A stretch of DNA of 14,660 nt from DATKAB01 sp964542745 (GCA_964542745.1 CAZIVR010000092.1:1-14660), one strand, 5' to 3'. Positions 6,108 to 14,021 are shown, counted from the stretch's first letter. Translations and numbers: made by a program. Notes: generated by a model from the sequence alone, not told the origin.

Positions 6108-6748
6108 CCCGCCACCGCCCCGTCGCCCACGAACGGATTGCTCCGGCGCTCGACGCCGATCGTGGTGGCCGGACCGTGCCCGGGATGGCAGCGCAGCGCG
6201 TCGCCGAGCGGAAAGAGGCGGGTCCGGATCGAGCGCTCCAGCTCCTCGAAGGAGCCGCCCGGCAGGTCGGTGCGCCCGATCGAGCCCGCGAACAGCGTGT
6301 CGCCCACCCACAGGTCGTCCCCGAGGCGGAAACACACGCCGCCCGGCGAATGGCCCGGCGTGTGGATCACCTCGAGCCGGCTCTCGCCCAGCGTCACGGG
6401 CACCCCGTCGGCGAGGTCGCGGAGGTCGCGCGGCGGATCCGCGGGAGGAAGCCCGAAGGCCTCGCCCTGGCGCGCCAGCGCGTCGAGCAGCGGCCGGTCG
6501 GCGGGATGGAGCCAGCACGGCACCGGGTGGACGCGCTGCACCGCGAGCATCCCGCAGGCGTGGTCGTAGTGCGCATGCGTGAGCAGCAGCTTCGTCACCG
6601 TCACGCCCTCGCGCCGGACCCGCTCGAGGACGGCCTCGGGCTCGAACCCGGCGTCCACCACCGCGGCTTCCCGGGTCGCCTCGTCCACCAGCACGTAGGT
6701 GTTGTTGTCGAGGGGACCCAGGTGGAGGGTGTGCGCGATCAGCGGCAT
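6104..6748 (-). CDS. MBL-fold metallo-hydrolase (glyoxalase II-like)
   Basis: A 214-residue cytoplasmic metallo-beta-lactamase-fold hydrolase with a complete binuclear metal site: THAHYDH (57-63, giving H58, H60, D62, H63), H133 in HTPGHSPGG, D150 in WVGDTLF and H191 in CHPGHGP. The N-terminal GPLDNNTYVLVD is typical of the glyoxalase II-like/YcbL-type branch, whose members cleave thioesters such as S-lactoylglutathione. It is too short to contain the C-terminal glutathione-binding domain of true glyoxalase II, so the substrate is open. The ATG at 6748 has a weak GGGGCGGGG upstream. The stop overlaps the next start (ATGA). The 79-bp gap before it makes it a possible first gene of a sub-operon. 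Confidence 0.9.
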   Translation of the reverse strand: MPLIAHTLHLGPLDNNTYVLVDEATREAAVVDAGFEPEAVLERVRREGVTVTKLLLTHAHYDHACGMLAVQRVHPVPCWLHPADRPLLDALARQGEAFGLPPADPPRDLRDLADGVPVTLGESRLEVIHTPGHSPGGVCFRLGDDLWVGDTLFAGSIGRTDLPGGSFEELERSIRTRLFPLGDALRCHPGHGPATTIGVERRSNPFVGDGAVAG

Positions 6749-6827
6749 CGGCCCCGCCCCCGCGCGCCGCCGGTCCGCGGACCGCTCCCTCCGGCTCCCC
6801 CTCGCCCGCCGGCGAAACGCGCCGCGC

Positions 6828-7751
6828 TCATGCCAGCTCCCGCCACGCGCGCTGCAGGTGCAGCGCGTCGTCCTCGAGCTCCGGGCTCTCGCACACCACC
6901 CAGCCGCGCACGTCGCGCTCCCGCAGCGCCCGCAGCACCTCGCGGAACGCGAACGCCGACTCGCGCAGCGGCAGGTGGCGGCGCTCGCCGCCCGGCCCGA
7001 ACTCGATGCCCGCCACGTGCACGTGCAGGCGGCGGAGCGCCTCGGGGCCGAGCCGCCGGGCGATTTCGTCGAGCATCGCGATGAAATCCTCGCGGCGGTT
7101 GGGGACTCCCCCCAGCCGCGCGTAGTGGTGGGAGAAGTCGATGCAGGGGCGCACCCCGGGGATCATCTCGCACCACGTGAGCACGTCGTCCAGCGCCCCC
7201 GCCTGCGACGGCCGTCCGGTCAGCTCCGGCCGGACGTCCACCTCGATGCCGGCGTCGCGCAGGCGCGCCGTCACCTCGAGCAGCCCGCGCCAGACCTTGA
7301 CCCGCGCGTCGTGCGGCGGCTGGCCCTGGTAGAACCCCGGATGGAAGCAGAAACTCGCGGCCCCGCAGCGCGCCGCGAGCCGCCCGGCCTCGACCAGGCG
7401 CTCGACGCTGCGCGCGCGCACCTCGGCGCCGCCGCACAGGTTCACGAAGTAGGGCGCGTGGGCGGTGAGCCCGATCCCGGTCTCGCGCGCCGCCTCCGCG
7501 ATCCGATCGGCGGTCCCGTCGCTCATGCGCACGCCGTTCCCCCACGCCATCTCGAGTCCGGTGAGCCCCAGCTCGGCGGCCCGCCGGATGCCGGCTTCGG
7601 TGGTCGGGCGGGCGCTCGAGCGGGGAATCCCGGACGTGCCGAATCGCAGCGCCGTCTCCGCGGGCGCCTCCCCGTTCTCCGATCGCCGCATGGAGGACGG
7701 CACGTTACGGAGCGCCGCATCGAGGGTCAACTCCTCCCGCCCGCGCGCCAT
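6828..7751 (-). CDS. Endonuclease IV-like xylose-isomerase-type TIM barrel protein
   Basis: A 307-residue TIM barrel resembling AP endonuclease family 2 (Nfo/deoxyribonuclease IV), especially the branch beginning with an RFGTSGIPRSS segment (36-46) and GLEMAWGNGVRM (65-76). The trinuclear zinc ligands of Nfo can be placed: H98 (TAHAPY), H137 (FHPGFY), E176 (RPELTG), D205 and H208 (CIDFSHH), H243 or H245 (LHVHVAG), H259 and E288 (CESPELE). This favours an AP-site DNA repair endonuclease, though sugar-phosphate isomerase relatives share the fold. The start at 7751 follows the BamA-like stop by 6 bp and has no clear Shine-Dalgarno; an ATG at 7691 would drop 20 unconserved residues and is a fair alternative. 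Confidence 0.78.
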   Translation of the reverse strand: MARGREELTLDAALRNVPSSMRRSENGEAPAETALRFGTSGIPRSSARPTTEAGIRRAAELGLTGLEMAWGNGVRMSDGTADRIAEAARETGIGLTAHAPYFVNLCGGAEVRARSVERLVEAGRLAARCGAASFCFHPGFYQGQPPHDARVKVWRGLLEVTARLRDAGIEVDVRPELTGRPSQAGALDDVLTWCEMIPGVRPCIDFSHHYARLGGVPNRREDFIAMLDEIARRLGPEALRRLHVHVAGIEFGPGGERRHLPLRESAFAFREVLRALRERDVRGWVVCESPELEDDALHLQRAWRELA

Positions 7752-7757
7752 CGCGGC

Positions 7758-9434
7758 TCAGAACGCCTTGGCCGAACCGAGCGACAGGACCGCCTCGCGG
7801 CGGCCGTCGCGGGTCGGGCTGATCGGCCAGGCCAGGTCGGCGCGGATCACCGGGCCGATCGCGGTGCGGGGCGGCGCGAGCCTCAGCCCCACGCCCGCGC
7901 AGTGGAAGGCCGAAGCGCCCTCGGCCCCGGGCCCCCAGCCGCGGGCCCCGTCCACGAACACCGCGGTGCCGATCGAGAAGATCTGGAACAGGTCGCGCAC
8001 GACCAGGTGCCGGTCCTCGAGGTTCCAGCGCACCACGCGCGCCCCCGCGACCGCGTGCACCGGGTAGGCGCGCAGCCCGTTGAGTCCCCCCACCACGGGC
8101 TGGAAGCTGCGCGGCATGCGGAAACCCGTGATGGCGAGCGCGCCCGCTTCGAGCGTGTGCCCGGGGCCGGTCTGCCAGATCCAGCGCCCGCGGCTCACGT
8201 GCAGCACTTCCTCCGCGCTGCGGCGCCAGCGGCCGGCCACCGTCGAGGTGAGCAGCCCGAAGCCGGCGGGCGTCGTGACGCCGAGGTCGAGCCGTGCCCG
8301 GAAGTCCCCGAAGTTCGCGGAGCTCCCCAGCGCCCGCGGCGCGGCGCCCAGCGCCAGCGTGAGGGAGGTCCCGAGGTCGAAGTCCTCGATCTGGTCCACG
8401 CGCTGGATGCCGGTGCGCTCGATGAAACGGGGACGCCACCAGCGACCCTCGAGCGTGACCCGCCGCAGTCTCAGGTACTCGGCGGGTCCCAGGAACGACT
8501 CGGGCACCGGCGCCCCGGGCGCCGGGATCGTGGCGTCGAGCCGGCGGTCCACGCCGTCGGCGGACAGCGTGGCGCGCGTGATCCGGTCGCCGCTCCGCCA
8601 GCCGCGCCCGAGGAACACGCGCGACTCCTCGAGGTGCTCGCCCAGCGTGGCGACTTCGGCGTTGTCCCGGAACAGCGTCGCGGTCCCGGACCGGCGCAGC
8701 GCGGTGACCCCGAAGCTCCAGCGCGTGTCGAGGGAATAGAACGGCAGCGCCGCCTGCACCGCGTCGCTCGCGCCCGACGTGCCGCGCGCGCCCGAGAAGC
8801 GGAGCTGCAGGCGCGAGCCGGCCACGCCCGGGTCGTGGAAACCCGCCGAGCGGGTGATGCCGACCGGGTCCTCGCGGTAGGTCACGGACACCGACTTGCC
8901 GAAGCCCAGCACGTTGCGTTCGGTGAAGGCAACCGAGCCGGACAGGCGCCCGCCGCCGCGCTCGAGGTCGAACTCGGGCTGGGTGGTCCAGACGTCGCGC
9001 GTCACCACCGTCACGTCCACCGAGTCGCCGGCCGGCTCCGCCTCGATGCTCCTCGGCTCGAGGAAGTTGAGGGTGCGCAGCTGGCGCGTCGCCTCGAAGG
9101 CGCGCTCCGCGGTCCACGGCTCCCCCGGCCGCAGCAGCAGCTGCTCGCGGACCACCCCGTCCCGCGTGCGGACGTGGGCGCGGTTCGCCAGCGCCCCGAC
9201 GAAGCGGAACGGCCCGGGCGGCAGCGGGTCGAACACGTTGAGCGTCCGGATCCGGATGGCTCGGATCGGGAGCCCGTCCAGCGAGTCGGGCGGCGACGCG
9301 GGGTCGGCCACCGCCGGCGCGCGCGCGCCGATCAACGCGGTCGCGGCGAGGAGCACGGCGGTCCGGCGGGCGCAGCGCGCCGGCCGCGGCGGGCCCCCGC
9401 GCCGGCACGGCACGCCCGGACCCCGGCGCGGCAT
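7758..9434 (-). CDS. BamA/TamA-family outer-membrane protein with a single POTRA domain
   Basis: A 558-residue Omp85-type protein. An arginine-rich N-terminus leads into a signal peptide (about 24-43, TAVLLAATALIGARAPAVA). One POTRA-like domain follows (about 56-150; VVREQLLLRPGEPWTAERA, then TLNFLEPRSI and VDVTVVTRDVWTT). From about 155 to the end are beta strands of a 16-strand barrel, including FTERNVLGFGKSVSVTYRED and GGLNGLRAYPVH (an RAYP-like variant of the lid-loop RGY/RGF motif), ending in a C-terminal phenylalanine. BamA has five POTRAs and TamA three, so this is a reduced relative, perhaps specialised in one substrate. It starts 8 bp after cpoB's stop at 9443, in the same run as tol-pal, which argues for a role in envelope assembly. 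ATG at 9434 has only a weak GGGCG upstream. Confidence 0.82.
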   Translation of the reverse strand: MPRRGPGVPCRRGGPPRPARCARRTAVLLAATALIGARAPAVADPASPPDSLDGLPIRAIRIRTLNVFDPLPPGPFRFVGALANRAHVRTRDGVVREQLLLRPGEPWTAERAFEATRQLRTLNFLEPRSIEAEPAGDSVDVTVVTRDVWTTQPEFDLERGGGRLSGSVAFTERNVLGFGKSVSVTYREDPVGITRSAGFHDPGVAGSRLQLRFSGARGTSGASDAVQAALPFYSLDTRWSFGVTALRRSGTATLFRDNAEVATLGEHLEESRVFLGRGWRSGDRITRATLSADGVDRRLDATIPAPGAPVPESFLGPAEYLRLRRVTLEGRWWRPRFIERTGIQRVDQIEDFDLGTSLTLALGAAPRALGSSANFGDFRARLDLGVTTPAGFGLLTSTVAGRWRRSAEEVLHVSRGRWIWQTGPGHTLEAGALAITGFRMPRSFQPVVGGLNGLRAYPVHAVAGARVVRWNLEDRHLVVRDLFQIFSIGTAVFVDGARGWGPGAEGASAFHCAGVGLRLAPPRTAIGPVIRADLAWPISPTRDGRREAVLSLGSAKAF

Positions 9435-9442
9435 CGCCCGAA

Positions 9443-10213
9443 TCAGCGCTTCCCGCCGCCCAGGCGCTCGCGCGCGAGCTGCGCCTCCCCGGAAAGCGGG
9501 AAGCGCTTGACCAGGTCCTCGAGCGTCTTGCGCGAGGCCGGCGCCTGCTGGAGCTTCTCCTGGCAGAGCGCGATCTTGTAGAGCGCGGCCGGGATCTTGT
9601 CCCCCTGCGGCCACGCCGACTCGACGCGCGCGTATTCGGCGGCGGCGCTGTCGAAACGGGCCTGCGCGAAGAAACACTCGCCCACGCCGTACTGCGCGTT
9701 GTCGGCGAGCTCGGCGGCCGGGAAGCGCCGCACGAAGTCGCGGAAGCCCTCGAGGGCCATCGTGTAGCGGCCCTGCGTGAGGTCGAGCGCGGCCTGGTCG
9801 TAGAGCGCGTTGGGGTCCATGCCGGGCGCGGCGGCGGAGGCGGCCGCCTGCCGCTGGTTCCACTGCTGGAACCGCCCGCCGACCTCCTCGAGGCGCGCCT
9901 CGAGCCGGCCCATCTGGTCGAACAGCTGCTGGGTCGTGGTCCCGGCCGTGGCGCGCGTGCTGAGCAGCACGTCCCGCTGCTCGGCGATCTCGCGCCGCGT
10001 GTCCATGAGCACGCGGTAGGCCTCGGCGTCGCGCACCACCAGCGTGTCCACGACCACCCTCAGGCTGTCGAGCCCCGAACGCAGCGTCAGGAGCTGCGGC
10101 GGATAGCAGCCCGGCAGCGCCACCGCCGCGGCGAGCAGGGCCGCCCGAGCGAGGGTCCGGCCCGCCGCGCCCGGGGGCGCGGCGGGTGCCGGTCTCTGGA
10201 GGTTTCCGCTCAC
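9443..10213 (-). CDS. cpoB: Tol-Pal system protein CpoB (YbgF)
   Basis: A 256-residue envelope protein that helps coordinate Tol-Pal with peptidoglycan synthesis at the division site. Residues 21-36 form a hydrophobic export signal ending in LPGC, a lipobox that would put a lipid on C36. Residues 45-120 are a predicted coiled coil, as in the trimerising YbgF N-terminal domain, with an alanine-rich linker to about 130. Residues 133-252 hold three TPR-like repeats (ALYDQAALDLTQGRYTMALEG, the NAQYGVGECFF segment, the ALYKIALCQEKL segment). GTG at 10213 overlaps the pal stop as GTGA, so translation is coupled. E. coli CpoB is soluble periplasmic, so the lipobox is a difference worth noting. Family identity is strong from order and domain layout. 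Confidence 0.9.
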   Translation of the reverse strand: MSGNLQRPAPAAPPGAAGRTLARAALLAAAVALPGCYPPQLLTLRSGLDSLRVVVDTLVVRDAEAYRVLMDTRREIAEQRDVLLSTRATAGTTTQQLFDQMGRLEARLEEVGGRFQQWNQRQAAASAAAPGMDPNALYDQAALDLTQGRYTMALEGFRDFVRRFPAAELADNAQYGVGECFFAQARFDSAAAEYARVESAWPQGDKIPAALYKIALCQEKLQQAPASRKTLEDLVKRFPLSGEAQLARERLGGGKR

Positions 10214-10743
10214 CGGCCGGAGAAGTGGGCCCGCCGGTTCTGCGCGTAGGCCGACTCGTCGCTGCCGCTCACGAACGGGCGCTCCTTGCCGTACGAAATG
10301 ATGCTGAGCCGGCTGCCGTCGATCCCGGCGCGCACCAGGTAGTCCCGGGCGGCCTGGGCTCGCCGCTCGCCGAGCGCCTGGTTGTACTCGACCGTGCCGC
10401 GCTCGTCGCAGTGTCCCTCGATCGTCGCGCGCAGGCTCGCGTTCTCCCGGAGCAGCCGGGCGTTGCGGTCGAGCGTCGCCCGGGCGTCCTCGCGGAGCGC
10501 GTCCGAGTCGTAGTCGAAGAAGGCCGGCTGCAGGTCGGAAACCGTGACCGTCGGCGTCGAAGGCGCGGGTGCCGGGGTGGGCGGAGCCGGAGTCGGGGTG
10601 GGCGTGGGCGCCGGAGTGCTCGGCGCGGGCGGCGGGGTGGCCGGGGTGGGCGGCTGCTCCACCGCCTTCTTGGCGCAGCCGGACAGCAGCAGGCCGGCGA
10701 AGACGACGAGCGCGAGCGACTTTCGCAGCGCGTTCTTCCTCAT
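10210..10743 (-). CDS. pal: Peptidoglycan-associated lipoprotein Pal
   Basis: A 177-residue outer-membrane lipoprotein that anchors the outer membrane to peptidoglycan and binds TolB. A short signal ends in the lipobox LLSGC (C23). Residues 30-66 are a Pro/Thr/Ala-rich flexible linker. Residues 68-177 are an OmpA-like domain with FDYDSDAL (77-84) and GHCDERGTVEYNQALGERRA (110-129), where D113 and R128 fit the diaminopimelate-binding pair of the family. Two ATGs occur at 10749 and 10743; AGGAGG abuts the first and sits 6 bases before the second, so 10743 is the start. It follows tolB after 60 bp and overlaps cpoB. Confidence 0.97.
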   Translation of the reverse strand: MRKNALRKSLALVVFAGLLLSGCAKKAVEQPPTPATPPPAPSTPAPTPTPTPAPPTPAPAPSTPTVTVSDLQPAFFDYDSDALREDARATLDRNARLLRENASLRATIEGHCDERGTVEYNQALGERRAQAARDYLVRAGIDGSRLSIISYGKERPFVSGSDESAYAQNRRAHFSGR

Positions 10744-10803
10744 GACCATCCTCCTTGTTCGAGACCGGGGCCGGAGCCGCCGGAGGTTCGCTTCGATTCT
10801 TCC

Positions 10804-12075
10804 CTATCGCGCGAGGCGGGGCGACCAGGCCGGCGATGAGGCCGGCAGGCCACCGGTATCGAGCCGCCGCGGCGGCCGGTCGCCAAGGTCGGACACGTAG
10901 AGCGATCGCACACCGTCCCGATCGGACGAGAACACGATCTGGCGGCCGTCCGGCGACCAGCGCGGATTTTCGTTGCTGCCCCCCGTCACCAGCAACCGCG
11001 GCTGCGATCCGTCCGGGTTGACGAGCCAGATGTCGAACCCGCCCGCGGCCCGGCTCACCAGCGCGATGCGGTCCCCGCGCGGGGACCATGCCGGTGAGTC
11101 CGTGTAGTTGAGGTCGAAGGTCAGCCGCCGCAGGTTACCACCATCCCGATCCATCACGTAAACCTGAGGCTGGCCTCCCCGATCCGAGGTGAACGCGATC
11201 TCGCGGCCGGTCGGGGACCACGCCGGCGAGGTGTCGATGCCCCGGTGGTCGGTCAGCCGCCGGGGCGAGCCCCCGCGCGCATCGAGGACGTAGATCTCGC
11301 TGTTGCCGTCCTGGCTGAGCGAACACACGATCTCCCGGCCGTCGGGCGAGTAGGAGGCGGAGGTGTTGAGCCCGGGCCGCCCCGACACCAGGTAGATCCG
11401 CCCTCCGGCCGAGGGCACGACGAACACCTGCGGCCCCTGTCCCCCGCGATAGGACGTGAAGAGGATCAGGGACCCGTCGTGGGCCCACGCCGGCGAGAGG
11501 GCGATCGAGCGGTCCGCGGTGAGCGGGCGGGCGCCGGCGCCGTCCAGGTCCATGACGTGGAGTTCCTTGTCGCGGCCGTGCTGGGCGACGAAGGCGATCC
11601 GCGTGTTCGCGACCCCGGGCTCGCCCGTGAACCGCTCCACCACGTCGTCGGAGAAGCGGTGCACGAGCGTGCGCCACTCGTCGGAGCTGCCGCGGTACTC
11701 CCGCCGGAAGATGGTGCGGCGCGCCGGGAAGTCCCCCACCTCGCCCGTGAGCGTGAGCCGGCCGCCGCGCGACTCCCAGCGCCCGCTCACGACCCCCTGC
11801 ACGTCGAACGGCTGCTGGCCCTGCATCCAGCCCCGGCTCACCGTGAACACGGCCGAGTGATCGAGGTCGTTGGCCAGCACCTCGTCGGCCTGCACGCTCG
11901 GCACCCGGGGGTTGCGGTCCCCGTGCGGGTCCAGCGCCTCGCAGTGGATCCGGATGCGGCGCGCGCCGGAGCGGATGTCGAGACGCACTTCCTCGGGCGA
12001 CTGGGCGTCGGCGGGCCACGCCAGCGTCGCCAGCGCGGCGAGCAGGACCAGCCGGGAGCGGAGGGTTCCGTTCAT
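10804..12075 (-). CDS. tolB: Tol-Pal system beta-propeller protein TolB
   Basis: A 423-residue periplasmic protein that binds Pal and is pulled by TolA. Residues 1-24 are a signal peptide (LVLLAALATLAWPADA-Q). Residues 25-155 correspond to the small N-terminal domain. The remainder has six WD40-like/PD40 blades with repeated S-P-A-W-S-P-x-G-x-x-I and T/SSDRGG-type motifs (for example SPAWSPTGREIAFTSDRGG and NPRWSPDGRQIVFSSDRDG). Length is typical (E. coli about 430). The ATG at 12075 overlaps the upstream tolA-like stop as ATGA. It stands in the canonical tolQ-R-A-B-pal-cpoB order. Confidence 0.96.
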   Translation of the reverse strand: MNGTLRSRLVLLAALATLAWPADAQSPEEVRLDIRSGARRIRIHCEALDPHGDRNPRVPSVQADEVLANDLDHSAVFTVSRGWMQGQQPFDVQGVVSGRWESRGGRLTLTGEVGDFPARRTIFRREYRGSSDEWRTLVHRFSDDVVERFTGEPGVANTRIAFVAQHGRDKELHVMDLDGAGARPLTADRSIALSPAWAHDGSLILFTSYRGGQGPQVFVVPSAGGRIYLVSGRPGLNTSASYSPDGREIVCSLSQDGNSEIYVLDARGGSPRRLTDHRGIDTSPAWSPTGREIAFTSDRGGQPQVYVMDRDGGNLRRLTFDLNYTDSPAWSPRGDRIALVSRAAGGFDIWLVNPDGSQPRLLVTGGSNENPRWSPDGRQIVFSSDRDGVRSLYVSDLGDRPPRRLDTGGLPASSPAWSPRLAR

Positions 12076-12725
12076 GGGGCGGTGTACTCGAACCCGAAGT
12101 GGACCCCGAGCACCGCTCCCGAGTACCCGTCGGGAAGCGGGGGCATGGGATCGCTGATCGCCACCGCCCGGAGCGCGGAGCGGTCGAAGAACTCGGCGGC
12201 GCTCGCGCTCTCGAGCCGCACGTCGCGGATCGAACCGTCGCGGAGCACCCGGAAGTAGACGACCGCCCGGATCGGCTGCCCGCCGGAAAGCCCCGAGGGG
12301 GGCGTCCAGTGGGCCGCGATCCGGTTGCGCAGCAGCAGCAGGTAGTAGCTGAACTCGAAGTTGCCCGCGTCCACCGCGACGTCGCCGCTCAGGCCCGGCC
12401 GGCCCATGGGCGCGGCCGGCAGGTCGGTGCGCGCGGGGGTGACCGGGCGCTCGGGCTCCGGCGCGGGGGCGGGCTTCGGCGTGGGCTTCGGCTTTTCGGG
12501 CGCCACCTTGACCCCGGTGCCGGGCTCGCGCTCGAGCTCCGGAGCCTTGACGGCGGTGCGCGTCACGGGCGGGGGCGCCGCCGGCGCGGCGGCCGGGAGG
12601 TCCAGCAGCGCGAGCTGGATCACGTCGGGGCCCACCATCAGGCGCGGGGCGCGCGCCTGCAGCACCATGAGCACTCCCGCGAGCCCGAGGTGCACCAGAG
12701 CGGACCCGGTGACCGCGCCGCGCAT
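12072..12725 (-). CDS. TolA/TonB-like energy-transducing protein
   Basis: A 217-residue inner-membrane protein that should link the TolQR motor to TolB/Pal. An N-terminal membrane helix (about 6-24) contains S8-x3-H12, the S-x3-H signature used by TolA and TonB to contact the motor. Residues 45-108 are Pro/Ala/Lys-rich (PKPTPKPAPAPEPERP), like the TonB periplasmic spacer. Residues 125-217 are a TonB-type C-terminal domain (WTPPSGLSGG, then VVYFRVLRDGSIRDVRLES). The long helical domain of E. coli TolA is missing; the short proline-rich spacer is TonB-like, but gene position and neighbours make it the TolA of this operon. The start overlaps the tolR stop by one base (TGATG). Confidence 0.85.
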   Translation of the reverse strand: MRGAVTGSALVHLGLAGVLMVLQARAPRLMVGPDVIQLALLDLPAAAPAAPPPVTRTAVKAPELEREPGTGVKVAPEKPKPTPKPAPAPEPERPVTPARTDLPAAPMGRPGLSGDVAVDAGNFEFSYYLLLLRNRIAAHWTPPSGLSGGQPIRAVVYFRVLRDGSIRDVRLESASAAEFFDRSALRAVAISDPMPPLPDGYSGAVLGVHFGFEYTAP

Positions 12726-13132
12726 CAGCGGCGCGCCGCCCGCGGCGGCGGCTCGGTCACGAGCCCGAGGTTGCTGACGCCGGCGCGGCGGAGCCGCGCG
12801 ATCAGGTCCACGACCGTGCCGTAGGGCACCCGCTGGTCGGCCTTGAAGAAGACCGGCCGCTGCGCGGCCCCGGCCTCGGTCAGCGCCTGCTCGAACCCGG
12901 CGATCGTCACGATCCGGTCCCCGACCGCGACGGTCTTGTCGGCGCGCACGCTGATCACCAGCCCCTCGCGCACGTCGAGGCCCCGCGCGGCGACCTTGGG
13001 CAGGTCGATCTCGAGCCCCCCCTGCAGGAACGGCGCGGTCACCATGAAGATGATGAGCAGCACCAGCACCACGTCCACGAAGGGAGTGACGTTGATCTCG
13101 GCCAGCGGCATCCGGGCGGGACCGATCTTCAC
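12725..13132 (-). CDS. tolR: Tol-Pal motor subunit TolR (ExbD/TolR family)
   Basis: A 135-residue inner-membrane protein with one N-terminal transmembrane helix and a periplasmic domain. AEINVTPFVDVVLVLLIIFM is the family signature; D20 corresponds to the proton-carrying aspartate D23 of E. coli TolR. The periplasmic part includes LPKVAARGLDVREGLVISVRADKT-type strands and VPYGTVVDLIARLRRAGV. GTG at 13132 overlaps the tolQ stop as GTGA; the ATG at 13111 would cut the start to just before the helix and has no Shine-Dalgarno. Proton flow through the TolQ-TolR complex energises TolA. Confidence 0.93.
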   Translation of the reverse strand: MKIGPARMPLAEINVTPFVDVVLVLLIIFMVTAPFLQGGLEIDLPKVAARGLDVREGLVISVRADKTVAVGDRIVTIAGFEQALTEAGAAQRPVFFKADQRVPYGTVVDLIARLRRAGVSNLGLVTEPPPRAARR

Positions 13133-13818
13133 GGCTCGGTCCGGGAGCGGCGCACGTCCACGAACTCCGCGACGAACGAGCCGGCGCGGTTCGCGTAGTC
13201 CCGCAGGCGGCCCAGGAAGTGGTTGTAGGCGACCACCGCCGGGATGGCGGCCGCGAGGCCCGCCACCGTGGCGATCAGGGCCTCGGCGATGCCGGGGGCG
13301 ACCACCACCAGCGACGCCGATCCCTGCCCGCCGATGCTGAGGAACGCGCTCATCACGCCCCACACCGTGCCGAGCAGGCCGACGAACGGGGCCACGCTCC
13401 CGGTGGTGGCGAGGAAGCCGATGTGCGCTTCGAGCACGCTCCCCTCCTCGCCGGCGCGGCGCTCCATCGCCCGCTGCGCGACGTCCCACGGCCGGTCGTC
13501 CGCCGGCGAGGCGCCCTCGAGGCGGCCGTGCCCCTCGCGCGCGACCCGGGCCAGCGGGGAGTTCGGGTGCTGGTCGCACAGCAGGCGCAGGTTGCCCCCC
13601 GAGCCGAGCACGCGGAAGGCCTGCAGGAAGGCCTGGTCGGCCTTCTCGACGCGCCGAAGCAGCCGCATGCGGTTCCACATGATGGCCCAGGAATAGACCG
13701 AAACCACGCCGAGCAGCAGCAGGATGAACTTGGCGAAGGCGCTGGAGTGGAGGACCAGCGACACCACCGAGGCCCGCATGCCCGAACCGGCCTGAAGCAG
13801 GAACATCGTGACGATCAT
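13129..13818 (-). CDS. tolQ: Tol-Pal motor subunit TolQ (MotA/TolQ/ExbB family)
   Basis: A 229-residue inner-membrane proton-channel subunit. Three transmembrane helices can be placed: about 28-48 (FAKFILLLLGVVSVYSWAIM), about 136-158 (GSVAPFVGLLGTVWGVMSAF) and about 172-195 (PGIAEALIATVAGLAAAIPA). The GTVWGVM and ALIATVAGL motifs are the family's conserved threonine-containing helices that line the pore with TolR. Start at 13818 is chosen because AAGGAG lies 10 bases upstream. It is the first gene of the minus-strand run and sits behind a candidate promoter at 13910-13938. Confidence 0.94.
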   Translation of the reverse strand: MIVTMFLLQAGSGMRASVVSLVLHSSAFAKFILLLLGVVSVYSWAIMWNRMRLLRRVEKADQAFLQAFRVLGSGGNLRLLCDQHPNSPLARVAREGHGRLEGASPADDRPWDVAQRAMERRAGEEGSVLEAHIGFLATTGSVAPFVGLLGTVWGVMSAFLSIGGQGSASLVVVAPGIAEALIATVAGLAAAIPAVVAYNHFLGRLRDYANRAGSFVAEFVDVRRSRTEP

Positions 13819-13909
13819 CGGCTTCACGCTCCTTGTGAAGTCGGGGCGGCGATCGAAGCCGCCAACGCGCGGGGAGCGCGGTCGCACGGCGTGGTCGAAC
13901 GGCAGCGAA

Positions 13910-13938
13910 AAGCTAGCACAGCGTCCGGGGCCCACCAA
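13910..13938 (-). promoter_or_regulatory. Candidate promoter of the tol-pal operon
   Basis: On the minus strand TTGGTG (13938-13933) and TAGCTT (13915-13910) are spaced 17 bp apart, and the -10 is preceded by TGC, an extended -10 feature. Matches to TTGACA and TATAAT are only 3 of 6 each, so this is tentative. It would give a leader of about 85 bases before tolQ. Confidence 0.4.
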
Positions 13939-14015
13939 GACCCGGCCGCATGGGAAGCGGGTCAAATGACTGCAAATTGACGTCCCCGGAATCGCGCGCG
14001 GGCGCTCGGAGGCGC

Positions 14016-14021
14016 TACAGT
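14016..14021 (+). promoter_or_regulatory. Possible -10 element for the thioredoxin gene
   Basis: TACAGT matches TATAAT at 4 of 6 positions, about 60 bp upstream of the TTG start, in the 264-bp divergent tolQ/thioredoxin spacer. No -35 at proper spacing is visible; a TTGACG at 13977 is 33 bp away, too far to pair with it. Confidence 0.25.

Noticed and set aside
3951..6569. Very long plus-strand open frame of 872 codons
   Set aside because: It is antisense to several well-supported genes, is Arg/Pro/Ala-rich without any domain, and arises from high GC scarcity of stop codons.
6739..6831. A 30-codon ORF starting by ATGA overlap with the TIM barrel stop and ending inside the MBL gene start
   Set aside because: Composition is Gly/Arg low complexity, with no motif and no Shine-Dalgarno; probably chance in a high-GC spacer.
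6699..9581. Very long plus-strand open frame of 960 codons
   Set aside because: Antisense shadow of the BamA-like and TIM-barrel genes; no recognisable protein features.
13977..13982. TTGACG as a -35 for the thioredoxin gene
   Set aside because: The only -10-like hexamer downstream is 33 bp away, too far for a normal promoter; nothing suitable is at 16-18 bp.
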